Shown here: in pieces, positions 22,038-32,268 of the stretch | Position numbering within the stretch: position 1 is the stretch's first letter | Layout: every line of letters starts with the position of its first letter | DNA from: Flectonema sp. DT1601 | Taxonomy: Eukaryota; Euglenozoa; Diplonemea; Diplonemida; Diplonemidae | Length of the DNA: 64,000 bases | Assembly: GCA_964019425.1 (NCBI GenBank) | Contig: OZ025797.1 | Span: forward strand, 558,001 to 622,000 | Direction of reading: 5' to 3' | Made by a program: the position numbers and the translations under genes | Notes under the pieces: model-generated | What the model was told of the DNA's origin: nothing | Seen by the model: only the letters and a program-made list of their open reading frames with translations | The model's database searches: none

Positions 22038-22112
22038 GGCTATATAGCTCAATTGATAGAACGCCGGTCTGCAAGAATGGCGGTCGAGGGTTCAAAACCC
22101 GCTGACGGTGGT
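22038..22112 (+). pseudogene. tRNA-Cys(GCA)-like relic or Pol III promoter fragment
   Basis: The plus strand has a tRNA-like layout: A-box TATAGCTCAATTGATAGA, a 7-base anticodon loop CTGCAAG with GCA at 22071-22073, and B-box GGTTCAAAACC at 22089-22099. A T-run follows. The anticodon and T stems pair poorly and the acceptor does not close, so it is unlikely to be a working tRNA. It sits between the LINE 5' end and the piggyBac remnant. Confidence 0.45.
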
Positions 22113-22159
22113 TTTTGTTTGGTGCTCAGTTTCGGTGGCAAATTACCTAAATGGAATTT

Positions 22160-22923
22160 TGAGAAATCCATCAAAAAGTGACCATCGACTTACCGGCACA
22201 TATCCATCAATACAACAAACTGATGGGTGGTGTTGACCTTGTAGACGGTATCAGGGGGAAGGCAAGAAGAACTCTGATGACAAAACGCTGGACCCTGAAA
22301 GTCTTTCACTACTTGTTAGAGATTTCTATCTTCAATGTTTTCACCCTCCAAAAGAAGTCTGAAAAAGACGTCGTGACATATGCTCAGTTCAAAAAAAGGC
22401 CATGTTCTCAACTTATTGATCATGGAACACACCAAACTCACACAAAATGTCACTACCTACGAAAATTTGATATTTTTGGGGACTGCAGTTCACGGATTTG
22501 TTCTCAAAAAAAGTAAGGTCATCGACTTCTTGTTCAAAAAGCGAGGTTTTCTTATGCATGGATCCCTGCTTCGAACAATATCACGAAAATATTGACAAGT
22601 ATTCAGCCCCTGTTTGCAACAACCATACCTTTGCCCACAATCATATCCCACCGAAAAACATGAAACGGAAGCACTCTACTCCTACAACATTGCTAAAATC
22701 AACGCGAACCCAGGGGTCCTAAGCAACAGTGTTTTTTTAGGCTGTTGTTTCATTTTCTCAAGTTATTTTGGCCCCCTTGCGGGCTGACCTCAGTTTTTTT
22801 TCAATGCGCGGGGGGGTGTCTTTCACCCTGTAATTTTTTTGCATTTTTCCCCACACCCCTTTTCCCCTTTGTCAAATTTTTCGATTTTTCTCAAAAACAG
22901 GGTTTTCGGCCTCTTATTAAAGG
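22160..22923 (+). mobile_element. Truncated piggyBac-like DNA transposon
   Basis: The frame from 22178 encodes the C-terminal part of a piggyBac (DDE_Tnp_1_7) transposase, with YNKLMGGVDLVDG and RWTLKVFHYLLE. After a frameshift near 22500 the Cys-rich C-terminal finger continues in the next frame (FLCMDPCFEQYH). The N-terminal catalytic part is missing. The 3' non-coding end finishes GGG at 22923 next to TTAA at 22924-22927, as expected for piggyBac termini and target. The 5' side was probably lost or displaced by the LINE/YR insertions. Confidence 0.8.
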
Positions 22924-22927
22924 GTTA

Positions 22928-23361
22928 ATTTAACAGGTTTCCAACCTGTGGTCGGTACCGGCCCCTGTCGGAATCGTAAAGTAATAAAGAAAAACCGAAA
23001 AGCAGGTTGCACTTCCATCAAATACCCATCAACCCAACTGTAAATGGAGTTATTTTTAGTTTTAGGACACTTCATACAAATGGGTTAATACCATAAAAGC
23101 TGTTTATACAAAAAGGGTAAATAGGGTACTCGGTTGTTCTTTCGTTATTCGGAAAAGTTCTTTTAATTAAAAACAGATGCTGGCCGATGAGCATTCACAT
23201 CTACTTCAACACGTAAATAGCAACCAGCCAGGGAAGAGGAATAACACCTGTTGGTAACAGGATGCGTGTCTTTCTTCGTTTTCTTTTCTTTTCATTTTTT
23301 TGTGTAAATGACAATGTCAAAATAAATTTTAAAAGGAAAATGATAATCTGGTGGATCCACT
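22928..23361. other. Intergenic, 3' side of the MCTP-like gene
   Basis: No gene is seen. This is the 3' flank of the minus-strand gene above it plus the DNA beside the piggyBac terminus. An A/T-rich stretch at 23275-23340 could carry polyadenylation signals for the minus-strand gene. Confidence 0.4.
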
Positions 23362-26300
23362 TCACAGCTGATTATTTGCTGCTTGAGAATTAGTAGCTTG
23401 AACCCTCGCAACAGTCGCCGCTGCCTCATATCTGGCAAGTGAGAGTTCAGCTTTACTGAGTCCCGTCGCCGGATCATAAAAACAAGAATAGTCAGTTGTC
23501 GATGTGTTTACCGGAATTGAGACACGACGGAAATCAGTTGGTGTTATTATTTGAAGCAGAACCTGTTCTCGGTAACAAGATTCACAAAGATCGTAATTAT
23601 CATCAACAAGGGAGTTATAACGAGCATTGCGAAGGTACTGACTCTGACAACCATCACAGAAATAGCCTCGTGTTGAACACATCATCGAAGTATTGAATGT
23701 GTTTGACTGCACATCGATAGTTGACACACTCTTAATATTATGATTAGCATTATCCGTAATACGAGCTACCTCATCTAATACTCTTTGAGATAACGATGTT
23801 GGTGCTGGGATCTGATAGGCTGACTTCCTTTCTGTGGATTTTGTAATCTTCGGTACTGCCCCCCCTCCATTTACTCCTTCCATTCTAACAACTGGATGGA
23901 CTTTTTCGTTGCCTTGCAAAGAACTAACCTCCGTTACCAAATTAGTATTTCTCTCATGGGTTCCAACTAACGTTGTCTCGCAAGAATCGGTTTTCTCTGT
24001 TGTTTTGACAGTTGTCATGTCTTTTCTCTCATTTATTCCTCCAATCTTAACAACCTGACGAACTTCTTTGAATTGCTGCTGTGAAGTGATTGCCTCCGAT
24101 GTGTTGTGTCCATCTTGATTGATATCATTCTCTTTGATGTCTCCCGTTGTATTAATAATCTGACAACAGTCTGCTGTCTGAGGGCGAGGAGAAGACTCAT
24201 TCGCTTCATTCAGATTTGAGTTATTTTCGACTTGTGCAACTTCGGATTCAACCGCATGGGAATCTTCATTCGGACGGCCTTTTTCAGAAGGTTCCTTACT
24301 TTGAAGTTGGTCCGCAAACTCTTCACCAGAGCAAGAGGAATTATCATCGATTTGGATATTTCGATTAGTTTGTATTATCGATTCCGCCGACCGCTCCTTC
24401 TGCTGCTCCTGTTTAATTTCACGAGAAAGGGTTGCCTGCAAGGTATCGTACTGAACTTGATCTTGTTCTGTTTGTTCCGTTAGTTGTTTGAGTTCTTGCT
24501 TAACACTTTCGATTTGATTTAATATTTCTGATGCGGACATCTTCGGAGAAGGAGGAGGTTTACTTTCATCAGATGATGCCTTCGGTTGGATTGGGGAAGT
24601 AGTTTTCGTCATTTGAACATCCGAACCTTCAACAGGAAGGTGCTCCATTTCAGAGATGATAGACACTTCCGGATGCCAATCAACAACTGTGTCAGATATT
24701 GTTTGACACGGTTCACATTGAGATATTGACTCCCAGTACATCCTCTGAAGAACTTTATCGTACGACAATCTTGTTGCTACTGTCGGGTCGAACATTAATT
24801 TCTCAGTTCCAAATCCCTCCGCAAACAATGACACAGCCAATTCACCTATCGTGTCGTTCCCAAGTCTTCTGAGAGGATAATACTTTTCAGGTGTTTCTGC
24901 CCGACGAGGGAGTCGACGGATGTCTATGTCAAACCAACCAAGAGGTGCGCTCTTCCCTTCCTCGAATAATTCGATTCTTAAGTAAGGCATACTAGTAGGG
25001 TTAATCGAATCCCTTCCGTAAGGATCAAATCCAAACTTCAGTTGTGAATAGAATTGCGGTGCCGTGGGATGCTTTTTCTTTTCACTTGTGAAACTATGTC
25101 CGGATATGGTTGCCTTGACCCAAGTAATCCTGCTGCTGAGTCGTTTTACTTCACCACACGCGGATTTTAAATTCTTACAACTCAGAATGTTAACTGTGAG
25201 ACGAGGTTTGGTAGCTCCAGAGTCGGAGTACTTCCGATCACGAGCTCGACATGCTTCGCGGGAAGCTCTTTCTAGTTCGATGTCGATCAGTACCTTTCTT
25301 GAGGTATTAAGCTGCCTTGCGATACCAACAGGCAACCACAACGGAGGATCAATCAGTTTCCCTGAGCGGTCTTCTCTTCGTAGAAGACCTCCTACAGTTC
25401 GGGATGCCAATTCTTTCTTTATTGCATCGGAGATTTTTGTTGCAAGAATGGGATTGTCAAATTGTTCCGTCACATCTTTTTGAATTTGTGACTTAAGGCG
25501 ATAGACACCAGCGTCTGGATCTGTTTGCTTGTGAAAGATGTCAATTGACCAGGTGCCTCTAATTAGAACAGAATGAATAATGTATTGTTCGTGTGAGTGG
25601 ATAGTGGTGTCGGCTGTGGTAGTACTTTCGGTAGTTGAGGATGGGAATATCGAGGTGTCGAGTACTTCAAATAAATCTTTTCCAAGACTCGCAGCCGTGT
25701 TACCCGAGTCAAGAACTGATAAGAATGTCAACATTGAAACCGAAATATTCTTCTTAAGATGTGCAGATGCTTCCTTCATGGTCGAGTTGTAACCCAACCA
25801 CGCAGGCAACCACCTCGTTGACAGGGTCAGGTTACATATAAGTAAACCAATCAAATCCCCAACTTGGTAATATTTTGCGATATACGGAAACTGTTTATAA
25901 ATTGGATACAACGTGAATAAGTAAATTATTCCTAATGTAGATACATATGGAGCAGCTGGTACAACAACAGCACCTAAAACAGTTCCGATGTACGGAATCG
26001 CCAACACAAGAGCTACAGCAGTGCAGGCGATTGTGATGGTAGCGGACTCCCTTGGCCTTTTCCACATTAATATATCATGAAGGGAATCTAGTGTAGCTAC
26101 AATGTTTCCCGTGATAATTTGAATATCTGATCCCAGGCGTTGTAATTTAACTAAAATGAATTCACTTTCATCGACAGACTGCGCGTTGTCAGTTTTAACA
26201 TCGTTACCAATATCGTCAGGTTGGATTAATTCGTATCTCGGAGGTCCTGCTGGTCCCCATCTCCACCACAGGTACCAATTACGAAGCATCCCAAGTGTTA

Positions 26301-27045
26301 ATGAGAAAGGGATAAATGATAAAAGTAAACCTTTCTTAAGCAAGAATAACACCAACAAGAAAACAATGCAAGACTCGGCCGGGTTTTCCCAAGCTAAAAG
26401 GGAACCTATGTAGTCGAGGGGCCTGAGGAAATCACTAATTCGTCCTTTAATTCTTTTAATATTACCCTGGAGAATGTCGAAGCTGAATTCTTCGGTTGGT
26501 TTTAATTTTGATCCTCCCTCAAGCGACAATTCTTCAAGACGGGCCGTGAGCATTCCACCAAAGTAGCTGTAGCTATAAACCCAACGGATATACAACTTCC
26601 CAGCTGGTGTGTTAGTTTGTTTATCAAACAAGTGAATTGTTGCTTCAGATTGATTTCCTGCGGGTTCCGAATGAGATACTCCCAGCTGACGAAGTTTAGT
26701 CAGTTTTGTTTTCATGTCGTCTCCGGTTTTATCATCAGCGAAGATCAGACTTGTTAACTTTGATGGAGTTCCAATCCAAATATATCCTTCACACATGTAA
26801 TCATGTTCACCAAGAACGTCGTGGTCGTATAAAACAAAATCTAATTTATCGCACTCATTACTCGTCTTCAATTGAAAGGTTTGATTCCAAACGGGATTCA
26901 AAGTATTTGATCTCACAGCTGATTGTTTCTCTTGTGTGTTACTCCCACCACCAAATGTCACAATCACATAGGGATCTGATGCACACCAATCTTTCTTTGG
27001 CAGGTCCTCACCCCGTAAGATTTCTAGCTGAACGAATCCACTCAT
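23362..27045 (-). CDS. MCTP-like membrane protein with two C2 domains and C-terminal ZZ zinc finger
   Basis: I prefer the Met at 27045 (1,227 residues), because the C2 fold begins there (MSGFVQLEILRGEDLP). An in-frame ATG at 27171 would add 42 residues. The first C2 domain covers 1-130 (SDPYVIVTFGG, NPVWNQTF, YDHDVLGEHDYM; Ca2+-type Asp residues are present). Residues 205-260 and 325-420 hold hydrophobic pairs preceded by WENPAES and WKRPRES, the style of the MCTP/PRT_C membrane anchor. A second C2-like region lies at 610-740 (RLTVNILSCKNL, PYLRIELFEEG). Then come a coiled coil (about 835-885), a long Ser/Glu-rich linker and a ZZ-type finger (CDGCQSQY, YDLCESC) near 1120-1160. MCTP proteins tether ER to other membranes; a ZZ finger on one is unusual. 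Function here is inferred. Confidence 0.75.
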   Translation of the reverse strand: MSGFVQLEILRGEDLPKKDWCASDPYVIVTFGGGSNTQEKQSAVRSNTLNPVWNQTFQLKTSNECDKLDFVLYDHDVLGEHDYMCEGYIWIGTPSKLTSLIFADDKTGDDMKTKLTKLRQLGVSHSEPAGNQSEATIHLFDKQTNTPAGKLYIRWVYSYSYFGGMLTARLEELSLEGGSKLKPTEEFSFDILQGNIKRIKGRISDFLRPLDYIGSLLAWENPAESCIVFLLVLFLLKKGLLLSFIPFSLTLGMLRNWYLWWRWGPAGPPRYELIQPDDIGNDVKTDNAQSVDESEFILVKLQRLGSDIQIITGNIVATLDSLHDILMWKRPRESATITIACTAVALVLAIPYIGTVLGAVVVPAAPYVSTLGIIYLFTLYPIYKQFPYIAKYYQVGDLIGLLICNLTLSTRWLPAWLGYNSTMKEASAHLKKNISVSMLTFLSVLDSGNTAASLGKDLFEVLDTSIFPSSTTESTTTADTTIHSHEQYIIHSVLIRGTWSIDIFHKQTDPDAGVYRLKSQIQKDVTEQFDNPILATKISDAIKKELASRTVGGLLRREDRSGKLIDPPLWLPVGIARQLNTSRKVLIDIELERASREACRARDRKYSDSGATKPRLTVNILSCKNLKSACGEVKRLSSRITWVKATISGHSFTSEKKKHPTAPQFYSQLKFGFDPYGRDSINPTSMPYLRIELFEEGKSAPLGWFDIDIRRLPRRAETPEKYYPLRRLGNDTIGELAVSLFAEGFGTEKLMFDPTVATRLSYDKVLQRMYWESISQCEPCQTISDTVVDWHPEVSIISEMEHLPVEGSDVQMTKTTSPIQPKASSDESKPPPSPKMSASEILNQIESVKQELKQLTEQTEQDQVQYDTLQATLSREIKQEQQKERSAESIIQTNRNIQIDDNSSCSGEEFADQLQSKEPSEKGRPNEDSHAVESEVAQVENNSNLNEANESSPRPQTADCCQIINTTGDIKENDINQDGHNTSEAITSQQQFKEVRQVVKIGGINERKDMTTVKTTEKTDSCETTLVGTHERNTNLVTEVSSLQGNEKVHPVVRMEGVNGGGAVPKITKSTERKSAYQIPAPTSLSQRVLDEVARITDNANHNIKSVSTIDVQSNTFNTSMMCSTRGYFCDGCQSQYLRNARYNSLVDDNYDLCESCYREQVLLQIITPTDFRRVSIPVNTSTTDYSCFYDPATGLSKAELSLARYEAAATVARVQATNSQAANNQL

Positions 27046-27902
27046 TTTGGTATTTCCCTTACTAGCTGAGAAATGAGTGAAATAAAAAACACAAACTGTG
27101 AACAGAAATACTTTGGTGGTCCTCTTTCCACTAAACACATTCGTTGATTGTGAGAACTGCCTGATCTGCATCCTGCTTAATTTAATATAAAAAAAAAAAA
27201 AGAATACTCACGACAAGAGAAATAGCAGCCTGATAACACAACTAACGTAATTGATGATAAAAGTGAGACAGATGAGGCAAGTTTATGTGGTACCTTATGT
27301 TTTTTTTTTTTTTTTCTCTTCTTCCAAAAAGTTCCACTCTGGCCGAAAACAAATAAAAAGCAGAGTCCTGCAAACTAAGTGACGGCTCAGTAGTACAATT
27401 CTTGATACAGTATTTGATAACATACTGGCGAATTGCACAAATGACACAAAAGAAATAACGGGAGGAGGACCTACAACGGAAATGCAAGGAAAAGCGTGGG
27501 GGGAAAAGGGGAAAGAAAATTATTATGTGCAGAGCTGAATATACGAAAGTTGTCAGGGGCAACTGACAAAGTCGCATTAGACTAACAAAATGACTCACAA
27601 CAGGACTTTGTGATGTAATAAATTAATTTATTCGGCAAGGTATCTTCCTCTGAGGACTGAAATAAATAAAACTCATCGATGTCGCATTGTGTTGATTTAG
27701 TCATCAGCTTACTATGAAGGGAGGCTGAACAACTACAAGCGTCGTGCTCTCTTGCCATCGGAGGCTGTCGTTGTAGTCCTCTTCAGGTATTCGAAGTGTT
27801 GAATAAATAATGTCTAACTTTGTGTAAAGAAACGTCAGATAGCTGACCTCCTCCCCCACCTACTTAATAAATAACCAGCAACCAGTAAGCTTTGAAATCT
27901 TT
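27046..27902. other. Intergenic, upstream of the MCTP-like gene
   Basis: The first 126 bases may be 5' coding extension or 5' UTR of the MCTP-like gene. The rest shows T-runs (27299-27315) and no convincing coding frame. It should contain the promoter of the minus-strand MCTP-like gene and the 3' UTR of the NOP53 gene; I see no clear motif. Confidence 0.4.
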
Positions 27903-28956
27903 TTAAGGCTGGTCATCGTGACGAGTAACAAGGAAGTACTTGGTAGGTCTTGGAGGCTTTCTGCGAACCAAAGCGGTGGTCGCAGGGATGATGTTACGAG
28001 CCTGAAATGATTCGAAACGACATTTGAGTGGTTCCTGAACGCTGCTCAATATATCACCCTGCTGTCTGAGTGATGGGCGAATGTCTTCAGTTGACTGAAT
28101 GTCCATCACACCTGGCCTGTAACGTTTTCTACCAATTCTCGTAGTCAGCTTTCGTTGACGTGAAGCCTTGCGCTCTGCTTGTTTCACAGCTGAAGCCTCT
28201 CTGGCACCATTGATCTCACCCATTAGTTCATCAATACGATCAGCGTCTCTAACAATAGCCCTGCGCTGTGCCACTCGTTTCTGTTTTATTTATTTCGAAG
28301 AATTATAAAATGAGAACCCACAAAACCATTTCTACACATACCTTAAGCTTATCAGCGAGTAGCTGTCTAGCCTGTTTGTTCTTTTGCTGGCGAGTCTTGC
28401 GTTGCTGTGGCTTTGTTGGTGGTGCAGGTTCCTGTTTTTATTTGTTTTAAGAAAGTGTAAGCAGTCAATGAATTCATTATTTGTATTAAAAACAAGTCGT
28501 CGTATTTAAGTTTAGAAACAAAGAGAATATAACACAAATACGCACCCCAACTAACTCTGCAGACCAAGAGGTTCCAGTGATGTCATCTCCAACAATTGTT
28601 TTCTTAACGATCGGGTCAACCTTTACTTTAGCAGCAATAGCCTTTAGCTGAGCTTCCTTCCTTTCAAGGAGAGAGACGGTGTGCTGTACTGCCCTTTGAT
28701 GCTGTTCAGGGACTGGGTTGTATGACTGCGCTCCTGACGGAACATTTGCAGCCTTTAATGCCTTGGATGTTCTTTCAATCATTTGCTGTTTGACCTTACC
28801 GTGAGTTTTATTTCTTGGACGTCCTACAGCCTCAACGAGCCCTTCTTCCCATAAGTCTCCAAGTCCTACAGCAGCTACTCGAGTTATCTGAGCCTGGGCT
28901 CTCTTTTTCTGGGCACTCGTGTCTACGAGTGACTTATTGATTTTTCGCTTAACCAT
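27903..28956 (-). CDS. NOP53: NOP53 (GLTSCR2/PICT1) family 60S ribosome biogenesis factor, 3 exons
   Basis: I read complement(join(27903..28280, 28342..28431, 28546..28956)), 292 residues. Donors are GGG|GTGCGT and AAG|GTATGT; acceptors are AACAG|GAACC and AACAG|AAACG. All junctions are phase 0. The protein is basic throughout. It has the family's early WEEGL and SYNPVPEQHQRA region. The C-terminal pattern is GRKRYRP followed by LRQQGDILSSVQEPLKCRF and ESFQARNIIP, as in NOP53 (SLR...G..L.DRF.SLQ.RN). NOP53 recruits the exosome helicase Mtr4 to pre-60S particles in the nucleolus and the human form also stabilises p53. At 292 residues it is shorter than the yeast (455) and human (478) forms. 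Confidence 0.8.
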
Positions 28957-29100
28957 TTGTTACTTGATGTGGCTGGAGGGGGTTTTTGAAAAATAAGAAC
29001 AAAAAATCCTATTGATTTTCACAGTTGTCACGAAAACAGAAGAAAGAGACGACAGCAATCTTCTTACAACTTCTTCATCGCCAACGGGGGTCGAGAGTCC

Positions 29101-29781
29101 TCACAAAGTAGATATCCAGTCGAGGATCACTTTATTGAATTCATCAGGAGATTCAAGAGGCAGCATGTGACCAGTATCAGGGAAGATACGAAGAGAACTG
29201 TTTGGAACATTCTGATGAATCGATCTAGAGATTAGTGACGGGATAACAGCATCTCTATTACCGCAACACAGAAGTAGGGAGGGGTGCGAGGAACGGAAAA
29301 CATCCGTCGAATCGCGACGTTGCATTGCCGCATGCTGTTGGTTCACAAATCCCGACACTCCTACTTCGAGTGCCATCTGTTGCAAGTTTGGGAACAGGTG
29401 TTGATTATGTGCAGCTAATAAAATATTTTTTTGAAGACTCAAAACAGCAGCAACTCCCTTTGATTCTGCCAACCGAACCAGCTGTTGCCTTTTGTTACGC
29501 GTCTGCTCAGAATCATTGCGAAGTTGAGAACCAACCAGCGCTAATCCTTTTATTGAACTATTCTCTCTCACTGCTTCTGCACCAACGTAACCACCAAGAC
29601 TGTGACCTACCACTACATCAGGTCTCCATGCTGCTAGTTCTTTACCCGCAACAATTAAACAATTATTATTATCATATCTCCACAATCCAACATCATGCCC
29701 CAGATCTTTGAGTGCTTCAGGTAGAGCTCTTCCCCACAACTTCTCCGTGCAGAGGGTGCCGGGTACCAGAGCTATTCTCAT
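29101..29781 (-). CDS. Alpha/beta hydrolase
   Basis: The protein has 226 residues starting at the ATG at 29781 (MRIALVPGTLC). The nucleophile elbow is GHSLGG (Ser near residue 81). The acidic residue is likely Asp in CGNRDAVIP, and the catalytic His is in DTGHMLPLESP. An oxyanion-hole region (VPGTLC) opens the protein. The length and simple core resemble small bacterial-type esterases or the MenH/BioH group rather than lipases with large lids. There is no signal peptide or membrane segment, so it should be cytosolic. The substrate cannot be told from sequence. Its cap region (about 115-155) is helical and short. Confidence 0.85.
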   Translation of the reverse strand: MRIALVPGTLCTEKLWGRALPEALKDLGHDVGLWRYDNNNCLIVAGKELAAWRPDVVVGHSLGGYVGAEAVRENSSIKGLALVGSQLRNDSEQTRNKRQQLVRLAESKGVAAVLSLQKNILLAAHNQHLFPNLQQMALEVGVSGFVNQQHAAMQRRDSTDVFRSSHPSLLLCCGNRDAVIPSLISRSIHQNVPNSSLRIFPDTGHMLPLESPDEFNKVILDWISTL

Positions 29782-31341
29782 TACTGGTGTCTGTTCAAAA
29801 AATCAAACAGCTAACAGCTGCATCAGAGGAACCCAACTGTCGGTGCGATAGTGGCAGTAATTTTTTAGTAAATTGACCTCAACAATATAAAAAAAAACAG
29901 AACTTCTTCCACAACAACTCAGGTAGTTAATGAAAAGGTTTTGAACAGAAAAACAGATCTTCGAAAACTCTCAAAATATTTTGTCAAATCACAAGTGGGA
30001 ACACCTGTTGAGAATAAAAGAGTTCAGTACCCAACAGTAGGCTGTACTGAAAGATGTAATTAGTTACCACAAGGTGCTTTGACTCCAACTGAGTAGTGAA
30101 GACTTCACATCGTAAGTTATGTTTCTGCTGGGAGAAGTTATATCTAATTATGAAATACTCTACTAGAGGCACTCAATGCATAAAGACGCAACAAAGTACA
30201 AGAAACGCACCTTACCAAAAGAATAAATTGTAAGATGCAGTTAGTATTAATAATTATCAGTCAGATACAGTCAGTTAGTTTATTAAGAGCAACAACACTC
30301 TTTGAGGGTAAACAGAAAATACAATCCTGTCGTGTCTTCGGCAAATGGAGGATTGCTGAATCAGCTTCAGCTGAAGGGAATTTAATTAAAGAACGCAAGT
30401 TTTCACAGTTTTTAAAAGCATCGCAGCTCTCTAAAAAAACAGTAAGGGTTTTCTCGTGTCAAGGACAACGAAAAGATAGAAAAGAAAGAACCGCCCGGAC
30501 GATCGCTACGCTTCCACAATTCTCATTCGTTCGTAAAACATTAAAAAAAAAGGAAATTAACTCCGCACTAACTTGTCGGGGAAAACGGTCGAATTCCGAA
30601 TTATTTCAGCGATCAATTATCATCATGTTCTCTGAACTGAGTGGGTAGCAAAGAGTCAAAGACGTTTGTTGCGAACGAAACTAAAAGAAACAACTGTCCT
30701 AAAAAAAAGTAAATATCTGTCTTCCGATCAGTAACGGTAGGTCGCAGATTGTTGACAATAAAAACTGCAACAGAAGAACAATAAATAGTATCTCGTGTAC
30801 ACTACTAATCACAAAACTAGTGCTCCCAACACACAATGGGGCACACGTTGAGATGAGTCGCGTTGTGAAGAAAAGGAATAGAATAAGAAAGAAACACTAC
30901 TATGAACGAAGTGCTGCTGAGGTAGGAAGAAAATACTTTTCAGAAACAAGAGTGGAAATGGAAGATTATAAAATAAAAGAGAACAAAAGTGAAATTGAGA
31001 ATAAAACAGACAATCAGGCGGCAGTGCAGTACAATCAGCCTGACGAGTCGTGTAAATTAGAAATGCATCCGACGATAACCATCAGACCTGCTTTGAGTTA
31101 TTGAGTTCAATAGACTTGCGGCACTGCAGTCAAACAATTTGTGTAAATAATTGAAATAGTTCAAAGTTCTCCCTTTCGTAAAGTTATCAAATGAAATCAA
31201 ACTAGTGATCTCAAGTTGATAGTTTGGAGACCTTCTTTGATGTGAAGAACTTTGAGATCACTCCATCTGATCGCAGTAGAGATACCTGTCAACTAGTTCA
31301 GTATTCCCGAACTGAGTGACTCGGAACGAAGCTAACGAGAG
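29782..31341. other. Intergenic, no supported gene
   Basis: About 1.56 kb lies between the hydrolase and the membrane-protein gene. Open frames at 30235-30648 and 30853-31104 (+) lack domains and look compositional; the second encodes a Lys/Glu-rich 84-residue chain. An inverted repeat at 31204-31214/31252-31262 lies 80 bp beyond the stop of the minus-strand gene at 31342. Confidence 0.4.
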
Positions 31342-32268
31342 CTACTTCAGTAAGTTGACATAGAAGTCGGTGACGGTAATCTCGAGATTCTTTACAACCA
31401 TCAGCAGATAAATTATCAGCGGAACGGTGATGGCATTCCAGGCTATGAGAACATTTCGGTGTTGCAGAACCTTGTTGAGTTCAATATTATTAATGTCAGC
31501 AACTACCTGACTGGGATCAGGTCCCAGCCAGTAGTACAATTGTTGTGATGTCAGATTACGAGCGAGGAACCTTTCACCGAAAGTATTATGAAACGCGTAC
31601 TCGAGTCGCATTATTTGATTACTGCGAACGTTCCAACTACACGCCTGAAGTAAAGTATTCGCAAAGAAACTATTCCGCGCCACATACGAATAATTACCAG
31701 TAGCTAACCCCCTGGCGAAGATTGACGAGTAACCATCACCAACTAACTTACATACGACGTGTATGTAGGAAGGGTTGTCTTCACAAGTAGCAATCGGGGC
31801 AATCAGTAGATTTGTCCCCTCGTCAGGTACATTCACAACTGAAAGGTATTCCATCATCGGAGAACAAGAATAGTTTGTCACCAACAGAATCCTATCCGAC
31901 TCTTGAGATACGTAACAAGGACCTGTAGCCGTCCCAACAGGTGTTGAATATAATAATGAAAGGGTGCGATATCGACTCCAAGACACGTTGGGTTCTGTTA
32001 ATAATATCACCTGCTCGTGAACAAAAAGAATTACCAACAAACACATTGCTGTTTTACCAACGAGTGGTCTAAAGCGAATATCTTGCACAAACGTTATGCC
32101 AACATACATCACTACTGTGCATCCAGGAAAAGCCCAGGCCAGTTCATGACCAGAACAAGCCCCCTTCCCGCAGACCTCCAACATCCATAAGAACAAAATT
32201 AGAATCGCTATTCCTGACCCCCACATGAACAGCAATGCAGCTGCGGCAACTTGTTTCTGGGTGCCCAT
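31342..32268 (-). CDS. Unknown multi-pass membrane protein
   Basis: The ATG at 32268 gives 308 residues (MGTQKQVAAAALLF). Three hydrophobic segments cluster at the N-terminus (about 8-30, 42-60 and 68-90). A 180-residue extracytosolic-like domain follows with Cys pairs and several N-glycosylation sequons (NVSW, NYSC, NYSY, NLTS). A final membrane helix lies near 275-297 (NVLIAWNAITVPLIIYLLMVV). The sequons suggest passage through the ER. I do not recognise a family. Neighbouring genes give no functional hint. Confidence 0.6.
   Translation of the reverse strand: MGTQKQVAAAALLFMWGSGIAILILFLWMLEVCGKGACSGHELAWAFPGCTVVMYVGITFVQDIRFRPLVGKTAMCLLVILFVHEQVILLTEPNVSWSRYRTLSLLYSTPVGTATGPCYVSQESDRILLVTNYSCSPMMEYLSVVNVPDEGTNLLIAPIATCEDNPSYIHVVCKLVGDGYSSIFARGLATGNYSYVARNSFFANTLLQACSWNVRSNQIMRLEYAFHNTFGERFLARNLTSQQLYYWLGPDPSQVVADINNIELNKVLQHRNVLIAWNAITVPLIIYLLMVVKNLEITVTDFYVNLLK

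Noticed and set aside
11193-22095. Kinetoplastid origin, suggested by the VIPER-like order and an Ingi/L1Tc-type LINE
   Set aside because: Several host genes have clear cis-spliced GT-AG introns (NOP53, NEK, CIPK-like, cyclophilin), which kinetoplastids almost never have.
29325-29711. 128-residue plus-strand ORF
   Set aside because: It is the antisense shadow of the alpha/beta hydrolase and has no domain.
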